Source: an uncultured Bacteroidales bacterium
GTDB lineage: Bacteria > Bacteroidota > Bacteroidia > Bacteroidales > Paludibacteraceae
Length of the DNA stretch: 64,000 bases
Assembly: GCA_902800525.1 (NCBI GenBank)
Contig: CADCEV010000007.1
Coordinates: forward strand, 36,118 to 100,117
Direction of reading: 5' to 3'
Shown here: in pieces, positions 49,007 through 58,600 of the stretch
Numbering within the stretch: the first letter of the stretch is position 1
Layout: each line of letters starts with the position of its first letter
Notes under the pieces: model-generated
Told to the model about the DNA's origin: nothing
The model's input: only the letters and a program-made list of their open reading frames with translations
Database searches by the model: none
Made by a program: the position numbers and the translations under genes

Positions 49007-49152
49007 TTGACGATTGGACGATTTACGATTTAACGATTGATTTACGAATTTCCGCTTCGCGGCTTATTTACGATTGACCATGCTGCGAACAATCGAACAA
49101 TTTTTTCAATCGTCAATAACTCGTACCTCGTCAATCGTCCAATCGTCAATTA
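49007..49152. repeat. ACGATTT-type repeat cluster between tRNA-Arg and nuclease genes
   Basis: Direct and inverted GACGATTGGACGATTTACGA-like units fill the gap. GACGAttGGACGATT (about 49008) and its inverted form (about 49120-49150) could pair in a transcript. Confidence 0.8.
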
Positions 49153-49162
49153 AAATACCTCG

Positions 49163-50440
49163 TCAATACAACTTCACATCCACCACAATGGGATCATGGT
49201 CGGCATAGCGGTGCATGGATTTGTCGCGGAGCTTGTAGGCGCCATGGGAGTAATACCAATCGGCATTGATATGCCAAGGCATGACCGAGATGACCTGTTT
49301 GCTCATGGACGGACTGGCGAAACAACGGTCCAGATACCCGGCTTCGCCTTTGAAACTATAGGAATAATCGCTCTCCCCTCCCAAAGGCAGTTGATCCGCG
49401 TAGCCTGCCTGCACGATGGTCTGAATAGGCGCCTCCTGCGTATAGCAGTTATAATCGCCCAAGAGCAAGACGTCCGAATCGCCGTACAGCTGTACCGCCC
49501 GCGGCAACATAGCCAACAACGAATCGACATTCTGCATCCGTTTGAGATGCGTATCGTAATTGCCCCTTCCGGGTCTTTTGGACTTGAAATGGTTGAGCGA
49601 CAGGATCATCTTCTCTCCGCTCGCTCTCTCCTCCAATCCGATTGCGAACATCCGCGCGTAATAATGGTTCATGCTGTCGGTATATGCCGAGATCGGTCGT
49701 TCGTACACGCGCACGCGTTCCTTGTTATATACAATACATCCGCCGATACGGTCCATGTTCTCCATCGGCATCGCCGCAAAAGCGTACTTGTCGCCGCGTT
49801 TGTTGAGTTCGGCAAGTAACATCTGCGGTGCCTTATCGCCCACCTGCATCTCGCAAAAGGCATAGACGTCGGCTTTCATGGTTTTGAGCGCAGACATCAG
49901 TTTGCGGGTCTTCATTGCCTGCTGCGCAGGAGTTGTTTTCCTGGTGGCATAGCCGCCCAAGTCCGCGAAATAGTTCTCTATGTTCGCTCCGACGATCCGC
50001 AAGGTACCTTTCTGCGCTTTGGGCAGACGCGGCATAGGACGATGACGTGTCTTGACGCCCTGGCCTGAGACGAAATGGCGGGAACCCGTCACGCGTGCCT
50101 TGAAACCTTTCACTACATCGCCCGTGCGCACCTCGTAGTAGTTATTGCGGCAATGGACGCAGATACTCGACGCGCGGTTATGCTCCACGATCCGCCAATA
50201 GGCGGTACTGTCTCCTTCCGCCAATCCTTCGGCGCGCTCCTCGGGACAGAAGAGCCGCTGAGGTGCCAGGATCAGGGAGTCATAGAAACTGCCGCAGACC
50301 ACCAAAGGGGTCGTTACCTCGACCATCCGATCGGTATAACGAGACCAATCCGCCTGCAATTGTTCCAGCGAAACACGCTCCGTCGAAAAGACGGACTGAA
50401 CGGCTACCAAGAGCACTAAAAAAAGCCAATTTTTACGCAT
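49163..50440 (-). CDS. Exported endonuclease/exonuclease/phosphatase-family protein
   Basis: The protein has about 425 residues from the ATG at 50440, with a signal peptide (WLFLVLLVAVQSVFS). Residues about 25-130 form an OB-fold-like domain. The EEP nuclease/phosphatase domain follows: IVGANIENYFADLGG, YAFCEMQVGD, LLGDYNCYT and the terminal catalytic YADHDPIVVDV. It resembles extracellular or periplasmic nucleases; the substrate (DNA, RNA or phosphate ester) is not certain. Its -7 box TAAATTTG lies at 50466-50459. Confidence 0.82.
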   Translation of the reverse strand: MRKNWLFLVLLVAVQSVFSTERVSLEQLQADWSRYTDRMVEVTTPLVVCGSFYDSLILAPQRLFCPEERAEGLAEGDSTAYWRIVEHNRASSICVHCRNNYYEVRTGDVVKGFKARVTGSRHFVSGQGVKTRHRPMPRLPKAQKGTLRIVGANIENYFADLGGYATRKTTPAQQAMKTRKLMSALKTMKADVYAFCEMQVGDKAPQMLLAELNKRGDKYAFAAMPMENMDRIGGCIVYNKERVRVYERPISAYTDSMNHYYARMFAIGLEERASGEKMILSLNHFKSKRPGRGNYDTHLKRMQNVDSLLAMLPRAVQLYGDSDVLLLGDYNCYTQEAPIQTIVQAGYADQLPLGGESDYSYSFKGEAGYLDRCFASPSMSKQVISVMPWHINADWYYSHGAYKLRDKSMHRYADHDPIVVDVKLY

Positions 50441-50505
50441 AGTTACCAAAATATGGCGCAAATTTACAAAAAAATACGCATATATGCAAAAAAAATCGCT
50501 AAATA

Positions 50506-50537
50506 TTTGCATATTTCAAAAAAAAGCAGTACCTTTG
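50506..50537 (+). promoter_or_regulatory. Promoter of initiator tRNA
   Basis: TTTG (50506-50509), 20 bp, TACCTTTG (50530-50537). Confidence 0.8.
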
Positions 50538-50567
50538 CACCCGCTTACGAAAAAACGTAAGATTTAT

Positions 50568-50639
<72 letters not shown>

Positions 50640-50667
50640 CTTTTTTTTTACAATTATATTTCGCGAA

Positions 50668-51099
50668 ATGGAAAACCTCAGAAACATCCTTGCGATCACC
50701 GGCAAGCCCGGATTATACAAATTAGTTAGTCGCGGCAACAACATGCTGATAGTAGAGTCATTGGTGGACGGCAAACGTATGCCGACCTATGCTCGCGACA
50801 AGATCGTAGCGTTGAGTGACATCTCTATGTTTACCGACACGGATGATGTACAACTGAGCGAAGTGCTGACGTCCGCCGGCAAGAAAGAGGGTCTGAAAGC
50901 GGTAGCAATGGATCCGAAGAAAGCCTCGAACGACGAGCTCAAAGCATGGTTTGACGAGGTATTGCCGAATTGGGACCGCGACCGCGTTTATCCGTCGGAC
51001 ATTCGCAAACTGATGCTTTGGTACAACATCCTCGTAAACGCAGGGATCACGGATTTCTCGATCGAAGAGGAAGAAGCCGCCGAAGAAGCCAATAGCTAA
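50668..51099 (+). CDS. DUF5606 family protein
   Basis: The 143-residue small cytoplasmic protein is conserved in Bacteroidota (NILAITGKPGLYKLVSRGNN, IVESLVDGKRMPTYARDKIV). No catalytic motif is visible and the function is unknown. The C-terminus is acidic. It is first of the series DUF5606, Nif3, zinc-ribbon protein. Confidence 0.8.
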   Translation: MENLRNILAITGKPGLYKLVSRGNNMLIVESLVDGKRMPTYARDKIVALSDISMFTDTDDVQLSEVLTSAGKKEGLKAVAMDPKKASNDELKAWFDEVLPNWDRDRVYPSDIRKLMLWYNILVNAGITDFSIEEEEAAEEANS

Positions 51100-51123
51100 A
51101 CGCTAACGGCACCAAGCCGAACT

Positions 51124-51906
51124 GTGCTCCTAAGGGAGATCATTAATAGCATAGAATCTGTAGCGCCACGGAGTGCCCAGGAACAATGGGATAACTCGGG
51201 AATGCAGGTAGGTGACCCGGGACGTGATATTGAGTCCGTCCTCTTGACCACAGACGTTACGCCGGAGGTGGTCAATGAGTCTATTATGCGCGGTTGCCAA
51301 CTCATTATCTCTCATCACCCCCTACTCTTTCACGGTTTGAAGCAGATCTGCGGACAGACACCGCAGGCATGTATTGTGGAGACGGCGATCAAGCATGACC
51401 TCGCCATTTACAGTGCGCATACGAGCCTTGATTCGGTCATGGGCGGTATTAACACGCGTCTGGCGGACAAACTCGGTATTCAGAGCTACCGCATTTTAGT
51501 TCCTTCCGCCTCCGGCGATACGGGTTTAGGCGTGATAGGCACTCTTCCTGAGCCAATATCCTATGCGGCTTTCATCGAACATGTGCGCGTGACACTCGGC
51601 TGCACGTATATCCGTTACACACGCCCCGCGAAAGAGACGGTTCAGACCATCGCCCTCTGCGGAGGAAGCGGCGCGGAGTTCATACCCGATGCTATACGCC
51701 AAGGCGCAGACGTCTATCTGACGGCTGACTGCAAATACCATGAGTTTCAGGATGCGGCAGGGGCGATCGGGCTGATTGATATCGACCACTGGATCTCCGA
51801 ACGGCATGCCCGCGAGATCTTCCGGGATATCCTTGCGCCCCTCGGCGTTCAGTGCTTCATCAGCGAAGCGGACAGGAGCCCTATTGAGGAAATAATAATT
51901 AACTAA
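51124..51906 (+). CDS. Nif3-like dinuclear metal-centre protein
   Basis: The 260-residue protein starts with GTG at 51124 (family start LLREIINSIESVAP). Metal ligands are seen in IISHHPLLFHG, YSAHTSLDSV and the C-terminal DIDHWISERHAREIF. It is the short form without the PII-like insertion. The true reaction is unsettled (DUF34/NIF3). It lies between the DUF5606 gene and the zinc-ribbon gene, as is common in Bacteroidales. Confidence 0.9.
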   Translation: MLLREIINSIESVAPRSAQEQWDNSGMQVGDPGRDIESVLLTTDVTPEVVNESIMRGCQLIISHHPLLFHGLKQICGQTPQACIVETAIKHDLAIYSAHTSLDSVMGGINTRLADKLGIQSYRILVPSASGDTGLGVIGTLPEPISYAAFIEHVRVTLGCTYIRYTRPAKETVQTIALCGGSGAEFIPDAIRQGADVYLTADCKYHEFQDAAGAIGLIDIDHWISERHAREIFRDILAPLGVQCFISEADRSPIEEIIIN

Positions 51907-51919
51907 ATAACAACGCTTT

Positions 51920-52651
51920 ATGGCAAAGAAAGAATTAACGGTAGAGGACAAGCTGAAATACCTCTACGAATTACAACAAGTGGACACGAAGATCGACAAC
52001 TTGCGTACCCTCGCAGGTGAGTTGCCTCAGGAAGTGAAGGACAAAGCCGATGAGGTAGAAGGTCTGAAAACCCGTCTGGCAAACATCGAGAACGAGATCA
52101 AAGAGTTCGAGACCCAGATCTCCGACCACCGCGTACGTACCGAGAACGCCAATGCGTCTATCTCGCGTTACAAAGAGCAGCAGAACAACGTACGCAACAA
52201 CCGCGAGTTCGATAACCTGAGCAAAGAGATCGAGTATCAGCAACTGGAGATCGAAGCCAGCCAACGCAAGATCAAAACATACTCCGCCGAGTTGGAGGCA
52301 CGTCTGTTGGACAAAGCCAAAACGACCAAGGACATCGAGGAGCGCACAGTTGATTTGAACCAAAAACGCTCGGAGTTGGATCAGATCCTCTCGGAGACCA
52401 AGGCAGAGACCGAGGCATTGGTGATCAAATCCGGTGACATCGAGAAGAAATTAGACGAACGTCTGCTGACAGCGTTCAAGCGTATCCGTAAGAACGCGCG
52501 CAACGGTTTGGCTGTAGTAAAAGTAGAGCGCGACTCTTGCGGCGGTTGTCACGCTAAGATCCCTGCTCAGCGTCAGTTGGATATCCGCACCCGCAAGAAG
52601 ATTCTTGTGTGCGAGTTCTGCGGTCGCATCTTAGTCGATCCCGACATGTAA
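51920..52651 (+). CDS. Coiled-coil C4-type zinc-ribbon protein
   Basis: The 243-residue protein has a long coiled coil (about 10-195) and a C-terminal zinc ribbon (SCGGCHAKIPAQRQLDIRT, then CEFCGRILVDPDM). It belongs to the zf-RING_7 family, found next to Nif3 genes in many bacteria; function unknown. The last 98 bp overlap the 3' end of the convergent CPBP protease gene. Confidence 0.88.
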   Translation: MAKKELTVEDKLKYLYELQQVDTKIDNLRTLAGELPQEVKDKADEVEGLKTRLANIENEIKEFETQISDHRVRTENANASISRYKEQQNNVRNNREFDNLSKEIEYQQLEIEASQRKIKTYSAELEARLLDKAKTTKDIEERTVDLNQKRSELDQILSETKAETEALVIKSGDIEKKLDERLLTAFKRIRKNARNGLAVVKVERDSCGGCHAKIPAQRQLDIRTRKKILVCEFCGRILVDPDM

Positions 52652-53462
52652 AAACCCACAACAAGGCTCCTACCGCCAGCAGGCTCAGGACACCTAACCA
52701 CCACGTATTGCCGGCACCTATCGTGTCGGCATATTTTATGCCATTTTCCCCGATTTCATCGGAAAAATAATAGGCCAACACCGCGATGCAGTTATTCGTA
52801 AAATGCATCGTCACCGGTACCCACAGCGAGCCTGTCCAGAGGAACACATAGCCGAACAGAGCCCCCATTAACATACGCGGTATAAAGCCGTAAAACTGCA
52901 TATGGATTGCGGAGAATATAATAGCCGACACCCATACAGCCGCATGACCGCGTCCTAAAATCTGCTGCAACGTACCGCGGAAAGAGAGCTCTTCCGCCAT
53001 AGCCGGCAGAAACGCCAGAAGTCCGACATTGATCAGCAGTCCCCAGAGGTTGTCAACCGCCAAAAAACGCTCGGTTAACGCCGCAGCGTCCTCTTCCATT
53101 TTCTTCAATATTTGTTCGATGAAATCGAGACTTTCCGGCAATTCGACGCGGCTGTTGAGATCCGCCAGGAGGTTGATTCCGGGAATCGCGCAGACCATCA
53201 CCGCAATAGCCCAAAGGAACACCCGCACGTCCGCGCCTTTATCCATGTGCAGCCACCGGAAGGGCTTTTTTTCCTCATCCCACATCCAAGCACAAAGGAT
53301 AGGAGGCAACAAAAAGGTCCCTACCGTCTGCGCCAACTGCAACCATTTGAGACTCGCTGTTGTCTGGTTTCCTCCGCAAAGAGTCCACACCAGAACAGCC
53401 ACTATCGTCAGCACTGCCATCGTGCCGAACCACTGCAAAATATGTATAAACTTTGTTCTCAC
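52554..53462 (-). CDS. CPBP-family intramembrane metalloprotease
   Basis: The 302-residue multi-pass membrane protein has motifs AEELSFRGTLQQIL, IIFSAIHMQF and VTMHFTNNCIA of the CAAX-protease/bacteriocin-processing family. The GTG at 53462 lies almost at the predicted transcription start behind TACTTTTG (53474-53467), so the message would be nearly leaderless; the ATG at 53420 is the alternative but lacks the basic N-terminus. The last 32 residues (RDRLRCDRRTRTQESSCGCG) are antisense to the zinc ribbon of the neighbouring gene and look non-conserved. Confidence 0.82.
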   Translation of the reverse strand: MRTKFIHILQWFGTMAVLTIVAVLVWTLCGGNQTTASLKWLQLAQTVGTFLLPPILCAWMWDEEKKPFRWLHMDKGADVRVFLWAIAVMVCAIPGINLLADLNSRVELPESLDFIEQILKKMEEDAAALTERFLAVDNLWGLLINVGLLAFLPAMAEELSFRGTLQQILGRGHAAVWVSAIIFSAIHMQFYGFIPRMLMGALFGYVFLWTGSLWVPVTMHFTNNCIAVLAYYFSDEIGENGIKYADTIGAGNTWWLGVLSLLAVGALLWVFTCRDRLRCDRRTRTQESSCGCGYPTDAEQGS

Positions 53463-53514
53463 GGTGCAAAAGTACTACTTTTTTTTGACATACGCAAGTT
53501 TTTCTGCAATTATG

Positions 53515-53546
53515 TTTGCATATATGAGATTTTTTTTGTACCTTTG
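53515..53546 (+). promoter_or_regulatory. Promoter of tsaB
   Basis: TTTG (53515-53518), 20 bp, TACCTTTG (53539-53546). Confidence 0.8.
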
Positions 53547-53573
53547 CAGCCGTTTTTGAAGAAAGAGGAGAAT

Positions 53574-54245
53574 ATGACGATACTTTGTATCGAAACGAGT
53601 ACATCTGTTTGTTCCGCGGCGTTATGCAAGGACGGGACATTAATCAAACAACTGATCAACCGCGAGGGAAGTAACCACGCGCGTCTTTTGCCGTTGTATT
53701 TGGAACAGTTGATGAACGAGGCACGGGAGCAAGGGCTCACCATCGATGCCGTAGCGCTGAGCGAGGGTCCCGGCAGTTATACAGGATTGAGAATCGGTAC
53801 TTCTACCGCCAAAGGCTTGTGTTACGGGCTGAATGTACCGCTTATTCCGGTGCCTACCTTGCGCGTATTGGAGGAGGCTTTTCTCTCTTCGGCGGAGACA
53901 AATCACTCGGATTCGATCCTGTTCCCCATGATCGATGCACGCCGGATGGAGGTATATACTTCCGATGAAACCGGGCAAACACGTGCTATCGTAGTGGAAA
54001 ACGAAAGCAGTCTCTATACCGGTAACAAAGAGGCATTTTACTTCGGCGACGGAGCCGCCAAGTGTCAGTCGGTGCTCACCGCTCCCAATTGGCATTTCGC
54101 GCCGGATATCATTCCCGAAGCGCGGTTTGTAGGCGTCATAGCGGAACGGGAAGGTGTGCCAACGGACATGGACATCGCGTACTACGAGCCATACTATTTG
54201 AAAGAGTTCATCGCCGCACAAAGCCATGTAAAAGGACTGAAATAG
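53574..54245 (+). CDS. tsaB: tRNA threonylcarbamoyladenosine biosynthesis protein TsaB
   Basis: The 223-residue ASKHA-fold partner of TsaD acts in t6A modification of ANN-decoding tRNAs. It has LCIETSTSVCSAALC, ALSEGPGSYTGLRIGTSTAKG and PMIDARRMEVYT. The start at 53574 follows a good AGGAG site and the promoter; the longer open frame upstream is not conserved. The stop lies at the edge of a heptamer block. Confidence 0.93.
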   Translation: MTILCIETSTSVCSAALCKDGTLIKQLINREGSNHARLLPLYLEQLMNEAREQGLTIDAVALSEGPGSYTGLRIGTSTAKGLCYGLNVPLIPVPTLRVLEEAFLSSAETNHSDSILFPMIDARRMEVYTSDETGQTRAIVVENESSLYTGNKEAFYFGDGAAKCQSVLTAPNWHFAPDIIPEARFVGVIAEREGVPTDMDIAYYEPYYLKEFIAAQSHVKGLK

Positions 54246-54290
54246 TTTATAGTTGATAGTTGATAGTTGACAATTGATAATTGATAATTC
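54244..54290. repeat. Heptamer block between tsaB and the porW-like gene
   Basis: AGTTGAT-type units followed by AATTGAT units; the porW-like GTG start follows at once. Confidence 0.85.
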
Positions 54291-56891
54291 GTGATAAGAA
54301 ACAAACAACATAGTATCTTTTTATTGGCAGGGGCATTTCTCCTGCTCCTTTGTTCTTGTTCAACGCAGAAGAACACATGGGCAACGCGGTCGTACCATCA
54401 GATGAAGGTCAAATACAACATCCTTCATAACGGTAATTTGAGTTATGACGAGGGTCTGAAAGCCATCCGCGATGCGAACACGGACGACTACAGCCGTATT
54501 CTGTACCTCTACCCTGTCAGCAACCACGAGGCAGCACAATCCGCCACTTCGCAGATGGACAAGACCATCGAGAAATGCCGCAAGTGTATCAAACTGCACT
54601 CTATCAAGTCAAAACCGAAACGCGACCCCAAACGTTCGTCCGATCCGCAATACAAGATTTGGCTTCAATCGGAGGAGTTCAACGCCAATATGCCTATGGC
54701 TTGGATGCGTTTAGGCGAAGCGGAGTTCCACAAAGGCGATTTCTTAGGCGCTGTCAGCACCTTCAATTATATCATCAACCACTACCAGAACAACCCGGAC
54801 GTGATTGCCCAATGTCAGCTATGGGTAGCGCGGTCTTATGCGGAGATGGGGTGGCAATACGAGGCGGAAGACATGTTGAACCGCGTGCAGATAGATGCGC
54901 TGAGCAAGAAACATGCCAAACTCTACTCCGCCGTGAAAGCCGACGTGCTCCTCAAAGGCGGTCATTACCACGAGGCGATACCGTTTGTGAAGATAGCCCT
55001 ACCGCATGAGAAACGGAAGATCTACCGTCCGCGTTTTGCGTACGTGTTAGGTCAGTTGTACGAGCGCGAGAACAATAAGGAAGAGGCGATCCGTTCCTAT
55101 AAGCATGCGGTGCGTATGGCGCCGCCTAATGAGATGGAGTTCAACGCCCGCATCCGCATTGCGGAGTTAGGCGGCAAGAACTCTTTGGGGCAATTACGCT
55201 CCATGACGCGGCAGACGAAGTTCAAAGACCGTCTCGACCGCATCTACGGCGCAATGGGAAACATCTATCTCTCTGCGCGCGACACCGCCAAGGCGCTTGA
55301 GTTATACGAAAAAGCCATTGCCGAATCGACGCAAGCCGGCGAGGCGAAAGCGGAAGTGCTGGTGCGCGCCGGTGACCTCTATTTCGAGCGCAATGAATAT
55401 GTTCAGGCGCAGCCTTGTTACCGCGAGGCGGTGACGATCCTCACGGCGGAGAACGAGCAGTTCAGCCGCGTGCAGAAACGCTCGGAGGTGCTGGACGAAC
55501 TGATCGTCTCCTACACGCAAGCGCAGTTACAGGACTCGCTCCAGCGTCTGAGCCGGTTGAGCGAAGAGGAGCAACGCGCCGTGGTGGACAAGATCATTGC
55601 CGACCTCATCGAGGCGGAGAAAACCGATTCGGCTAATCAGGCGCAGGCAGCGCGGGAGTTAGCGCGAGGCGACAACACGCCACGAAGTGTCAACACCGCC
55701 AACATGCTCGGTGGCGGCGGACAACAGGGAGAATGGTATTTCTACAACCCGCAGCTCATCCGTCAGGGAGGGCAGGAATGGAAAAGGAGATGGGGTAACC
55801 GCCCCTTGGAAGACAACTGGAGAAGGCAGAACAAACAAGTGACTGTCCCCTATCAGGAAGACGGATACCCGGAAGGTGAAGGAGCGGATTCGACGGCTCT
55901 GGCAAGCGATTCGACACAGGCACCGCGTCAAGTGGTGGAGACCGATATCCATAAACCCGGCTATTACCTCCAGCAGATACCGCGCACCGAACAGGATTTC
56001 GCGATCAGCGACAGTCTCTGGCGTGAAGCGATGGTGGCGCTCTATTATATCTACCGCGACAAATTGGAGTCTCAGCCATTGGCGGACGAGACCTTGGCGG
56101 CACTCGATGCCCGTTTCCCGACGCATGCATCGGTATTGGCAATCCATGAGGATGAAGAGTTGCGCGCATTGCGTCATGACCCGACCTACATCGCTCAGAT
56201 GCAGCGGATGTTAGCCGAGCAGGATTCGCTGTATGCTTCTACATACGCGGCATACACCAAAGGCCGTTACAAAGAGGTGAAAGCGAACAAACAGTATGCC
56301 GAGACCCATTTCCCGCAGAGTGCTTTGATGCCCCGTTTCCTGTTCCTCAACGCCGTTTCCATCGCCCGCACGGAAGGTCAGGCTGCTTTCACAAGCGAAC
56401 TGCAAAACCTCGTTGAGAACTACGGTTCTACGGAGTTAGGCGCAATGGCGAAAGACATGTTAGCGATGTTGGGTCAGGGAATGGAGAGCAAGAAAGGCGG
56501 AGCTACGTCCGATTTGGCGGACAAACGCGGACAGGTGGAAGAGACCGCACCGCAGGACACCGTAGCCGTTCAGCAATGGAGCGAGGACCGCAAACAGCCT
56601 TCCGTAGTGCTGATCATCCTGCCGCAGGCGGACGAACAGGCACTGAACAACCTGCTGTACGAAGTGGCGCTCTTCAACTTCAGCCAGTTCCTCATCCGCG
56701 ACTTCGACCTGCAGAAAATGCCTGTCTTCGGAGAAGGCTGTGCGCTGCGCGTAAGCGGTTTTGTGGATCTCGACGAAGCCGAATGGTGGCTTGACCTCGT
56801 TCAGAAGAACGCGGACATGCAGGCTGTGCTCATCGGCACAGAGCGAAAGGCAGTGACCGAAATCAACCTGCCTTTAGTTACCGCCAAATAA
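54291..56891 (+). CDS. SprE/PorW-like TPR lipoprotein of the type IX secretion system
   Basis: The 866-residue protein starts with GTG and has a lipobox (FLLLLCSCSTQKNT). The N-terminal NTWATRSYHQMKVKYNILHNG and the chain of tetratricopeptide repeats (MAWMRLGEAEFHKGDFLGAV, YVLGQLYERENNKEEAIRSY) resemble SprE (Flavobacterium gliding) and PorW (Porphyromonas). PorW links the PorK/N ring to the translocon. A Gln/Asp-rich linker and a second TPR-like part (about 560-700) follow. No other T9SS gene is in the window. This matters for the C-terminal tails seen in two secreted proteins here. Confidence 0.75.
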   Translation: MIRNKQHSIFLLAGAFLLLLCSCSTQKNTWATRSYHQMKVKYNILHNGNLSYDEGLKAIRDANTDDYSRILYLYPVSNHEAAQSATSQMDKTIEKCRKCIKLHSIKSKPKRDPKRSSDPQYKIWLQSEEFNANMPMAWMRLGEAEFHKGDFLGAVSTFNYIINHYQNNPDVIAQCQLWVARSYAEMGWQYEAEDMLNRVQIDALSKKHAKLYSAVKADVLLKGGHYHEAIPFVKIALPHEKRKIYRPRFAYVLGQLYERENNKEEAIRSYKHAVRMAPPNEMEFNARIRIAELGGKNSLGQLRSMTRQTKFKDRLDRIYGAMGNIYLSARDTAKALELYEKAIAESTQAGEAKAEVLVRAGDLYFERNEYVQAQPCYREAVTILTAENEQFSRVQKRSEVLDELIVSYTQAQLQDSLQRLSRLSEEEQRAVVDKIIADLIEAEKTDSANQAQAARELARGDNTPRSVNTANMLGGGGQQGEWYFYNPQLIRQGGQEWKRRWGNRPLEDNWRRQNKQVTVPYQEDGYPEGEGADSTALASDSTQAPRQVVETDIHKPGYYLQQIPRTEQDFAISDSLWREAMVALYYIYRDKLESQPLADETLAALDARFPTHASVLAIHEDEELRALRHDPTYIAQMQRMLAEQDSLYASTYAAYTKGRYKEVKANKQYAETHFPQSALMPRFLFLNAVSIARTEGQAAFTSELQNLVENYGSTELGAMAKDMLAMLGQGMESKKGGATSDLADKRGQVEETAPQDTVAVQQWSEDRKQPSVVLIILPQADEQALNNLLYEVALFNFSQFLIRDFDLQKMPVFGEGCALRVSGFVDLDEAEWWLDLVQKNADMQAVLIGTERKAVTEINLPLVTAK

Positions 56892-56893
56892 AG

Positions 56894-56922
56894 AAAAATG
56901 GACGTCCATCGGACATCCATTT
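56894..56922 (-). terminator. Terminator of tRNA-Pro(GGG), possibly bidirectional
   Basis: On the minus strand ATGGATGTCC, a GAT loop and GGACGTCCAT followed by TTTT form a 10-bp stem. On the plus strand it follows the porW-like stop. Confidence 0.8.
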
Positions 56923-56924
56923 TG

Positions 56925-56998
56925 TCGGGAAGACGTGATTCGAACACGCGACCTCCGGTCCCCCAGACCGTTGCGCTACCGGGCTGCGCCACTTCCCG
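56925..56998 (-). tRNA. tRNA-Pro (anticodon GGG)
   Basis: Acceptor CGGGAAG/CTTCCCG, anticodon GGG in CTGGGGG, T loop TTCGAAT. Promoter TACCTTTG at 57023-57016. It complements the CGG isoacceptor at 17928. Confidence 0.93.
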
Positions 56999-57051
56999 TT
57001 TTTTGAAATCGGGTGCAAAGGTACAACTTTTTTTTGATATATGCAAATTTT

Positions 57052-58395
57052 ATGGCAAAAAAATTTAATATTGAGACATATGGATGTCAAATGAACGTCG
57101 CAGACAGCGAAGTTGTGGCTGCAATCATGGGTACAACGGACGCTGTATGGACCGAACGATGGGATGATGCGGATATCATTTTGCTCAACACCTGTTCGAT
57201 CCGCGACAACGCGGAACAGAAAGTGGGTGCACGGCTCCGGGAACTGAAAGCGCACCTCAAAAACCGCAGAGCGCAGACCATCATCGGCGTCATCGGCTGT
57301 ATGGCGGAGCGTATGGGGCAAACGCTGATTGATGAGTTCGGTGTGGATATTGTAGCAGGACCGGATGCGTATCTGGACATCCCTAACCTCTTAGCGCAAT
57401 GCGAGCAGGGTCACAAGGCGATGAATGTGGTGCTCAGCACGACTGAGACATACCGCAATGTGATCCCGGCGCGTATCGGACGATCCATCAGCGGGTTTGT
57501 GTCGATCATGAGAGGGTGCAATAATTTCTGCGCCTACTGCGTAGTGCCTTACACGCGCGGCCGCGAACGAAGCCGCGACGTGGACTCTATATTAAATGAG
57601 GTACGCGACCTGCGCGCGCGCGGGTATAAGGAAGTGACCCTCCTGGGCCAGAATGTGAATTCGTACAGATATACTTCTGCAGATGGTACCAGTATTGATT
57701 TTGCCGACCTCCTGGAGTTAGTGGCTGAAGCCGTGCCGGACATGCGCATCCGCTTCACCACGAGTCACCCCAAAGACATGTCGGACAAGACTTTGGAAGC
57801 CATCAGCCGCCACGACAACCTCTGTAAGTTCATCCATCTGGCGGTTCAGTCCGGCTCGGATCATGTGCTCAAACTGATGAACCGCAAATATACGCGCGCA
57901 TGGTATCTGGACCGGATAGCCGCTATCCGGCGCATTCTGCCCACAGCTGCCATCAGCACGGATATCTTGTGCGGCTTCCACGACGAGACATTGGAGGATC
58001 ACGCTCAGACACTGAGCCTCATGCGCGAGGTGGGCTTCGACAGCGCGTTCATGTTCAAATACTCCGAGCGCCCGGGCACCTACGCCTCCAAACACCTGGA
58101 GGACAATATCCCCGAGGAAGAGAAAGTGCGCCGGCTCAACGAGATCATCGCGTTACAGACTCAGTTGTCGCTCGAATCCAACCAACGCGAAATAGGCAAG
58201 ACCGTCGAGGTGTTGGTGGAAGGATTTTCGAAACGCAGCCATGACGATATGTTCGGAAGAACGGAACAGTATAAAACGGTCGTTTTTCCACGAACAGACC
58301 AGAAAGTGGGAGATTTGGTCAAAGTGAAAATTTTACAAGCCTCAGCAGCCACTTTGAGGGGTGAAATAGCGAATAACGAAGATTTATTCATATAA
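57052..58395 (+). CDS. miaB: tRNA-2-methylthio-N6-dimethylallyladenosine synthase
   Basis: The protein has about 447 residues from the ATG at 57052. N-terminal UPF0004 domain with cysteines (TYGCQMNVADSE, LLNTCSIRDNAE, VIGCMAERM), radical-SAM CNNFCAYCVVPYTRGRE, and a C-terminal TRAM domain. It adds the methylthio group at A37 of tRNAs reading UNN codons. It is divergent from tRNA-Pro(GGG) with only about 30 bp between promoters. Confidence 0.93.
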   Translation: MAKKFNIETYGCQMNVADSEVVAAIMGTTDAVWTERWDDADIILLNTCSIRDNAEQKVGARLRELKAHLKNRRAQTIIGVIGCMAERMGQTLIDEFGVDIVAGPDAYLDIPNLLAQCEQGHKAMNVVLSTTETYRNVIPARIGRSISGFVSIMRGCNNFCAYCVVPYTRGRERSRDVDSILNEVRDLRARGYKEVTLLGQNVNSYRYTSADGTSIDFADLLELVAEAVPDMRIRFTTSHPKDMSDKTLEAISRHDNLCKFIHLAVQSGSDHVLKLMNRKYTRAWYLDRIAAIRRILPTAAISTDILCGFHDETLEDHAQTLSLMREVGFDSAFMFKYSERPGTYASKHLEDNIPEEEKVRRLNEIIALQTQLSLESNQREIGKTVEVLVEGFSKRSHDDMFGRTEQYKTVVFPRTDQKVGDLVKVKILQASAATLRGEIANNEDLFI

Positions 58396-58428
58396 AATTG
58401 CTTATTTTTGCAAAAAAGTGCTAAAATA

Positions 58429-58460
58429 TTTGCATATGTCAAAAAAAAGCAGTACTTTTG
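58429..58460 (+). promoter_or_regulatory. Promoter of the greA leader transcript
   Basis: TTTG (58429-58432), 20 bp, TACTTTTG (58453-58460). The start site is near 58467, about 245 nt before greA. Confidence 0.8.
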
Positions 58461-58499
58461 CACCGAAAACAAAATTTTCATAGTTAAGGTTTAGGTTTA

Positions 58500-58538
58500 A
58501 TGGCAATAGGAAGCTGTGAAGTTTCCTATTGTTTTTAA
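58500..58538 (+). terminator. Leader terminator with 12-codon peptide, possible attenuator of greA
   Basis: CAATAGGAAG (58504-58513) pairs with TTTCCTATTG (58522-58531) and is followed by TTTTT, a typical intrinsic terminator about 65 nt into the transcript. An ATG at 58500 reads straight through the hairpin as MAIGSCEVSYCF and stops at TAA just after the T run. Translation could thus control the hairpin. Confidence 0.55.
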
Positions 58539-58600
58539 GCCAAAGGAATAAAAAGAATAGGACTAAATGCCTATTATTTTTAGACAAAACGCGCGCATCT

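Noticed and set aside
48973-49152. Repeat cluster after tRNA-Arg as a CRISPR array or integration site
   Set aside because: Units are short and contiguous without spacers, no copy of the tRNA 3' end is present, and the same repeats occur at many operon junctions.
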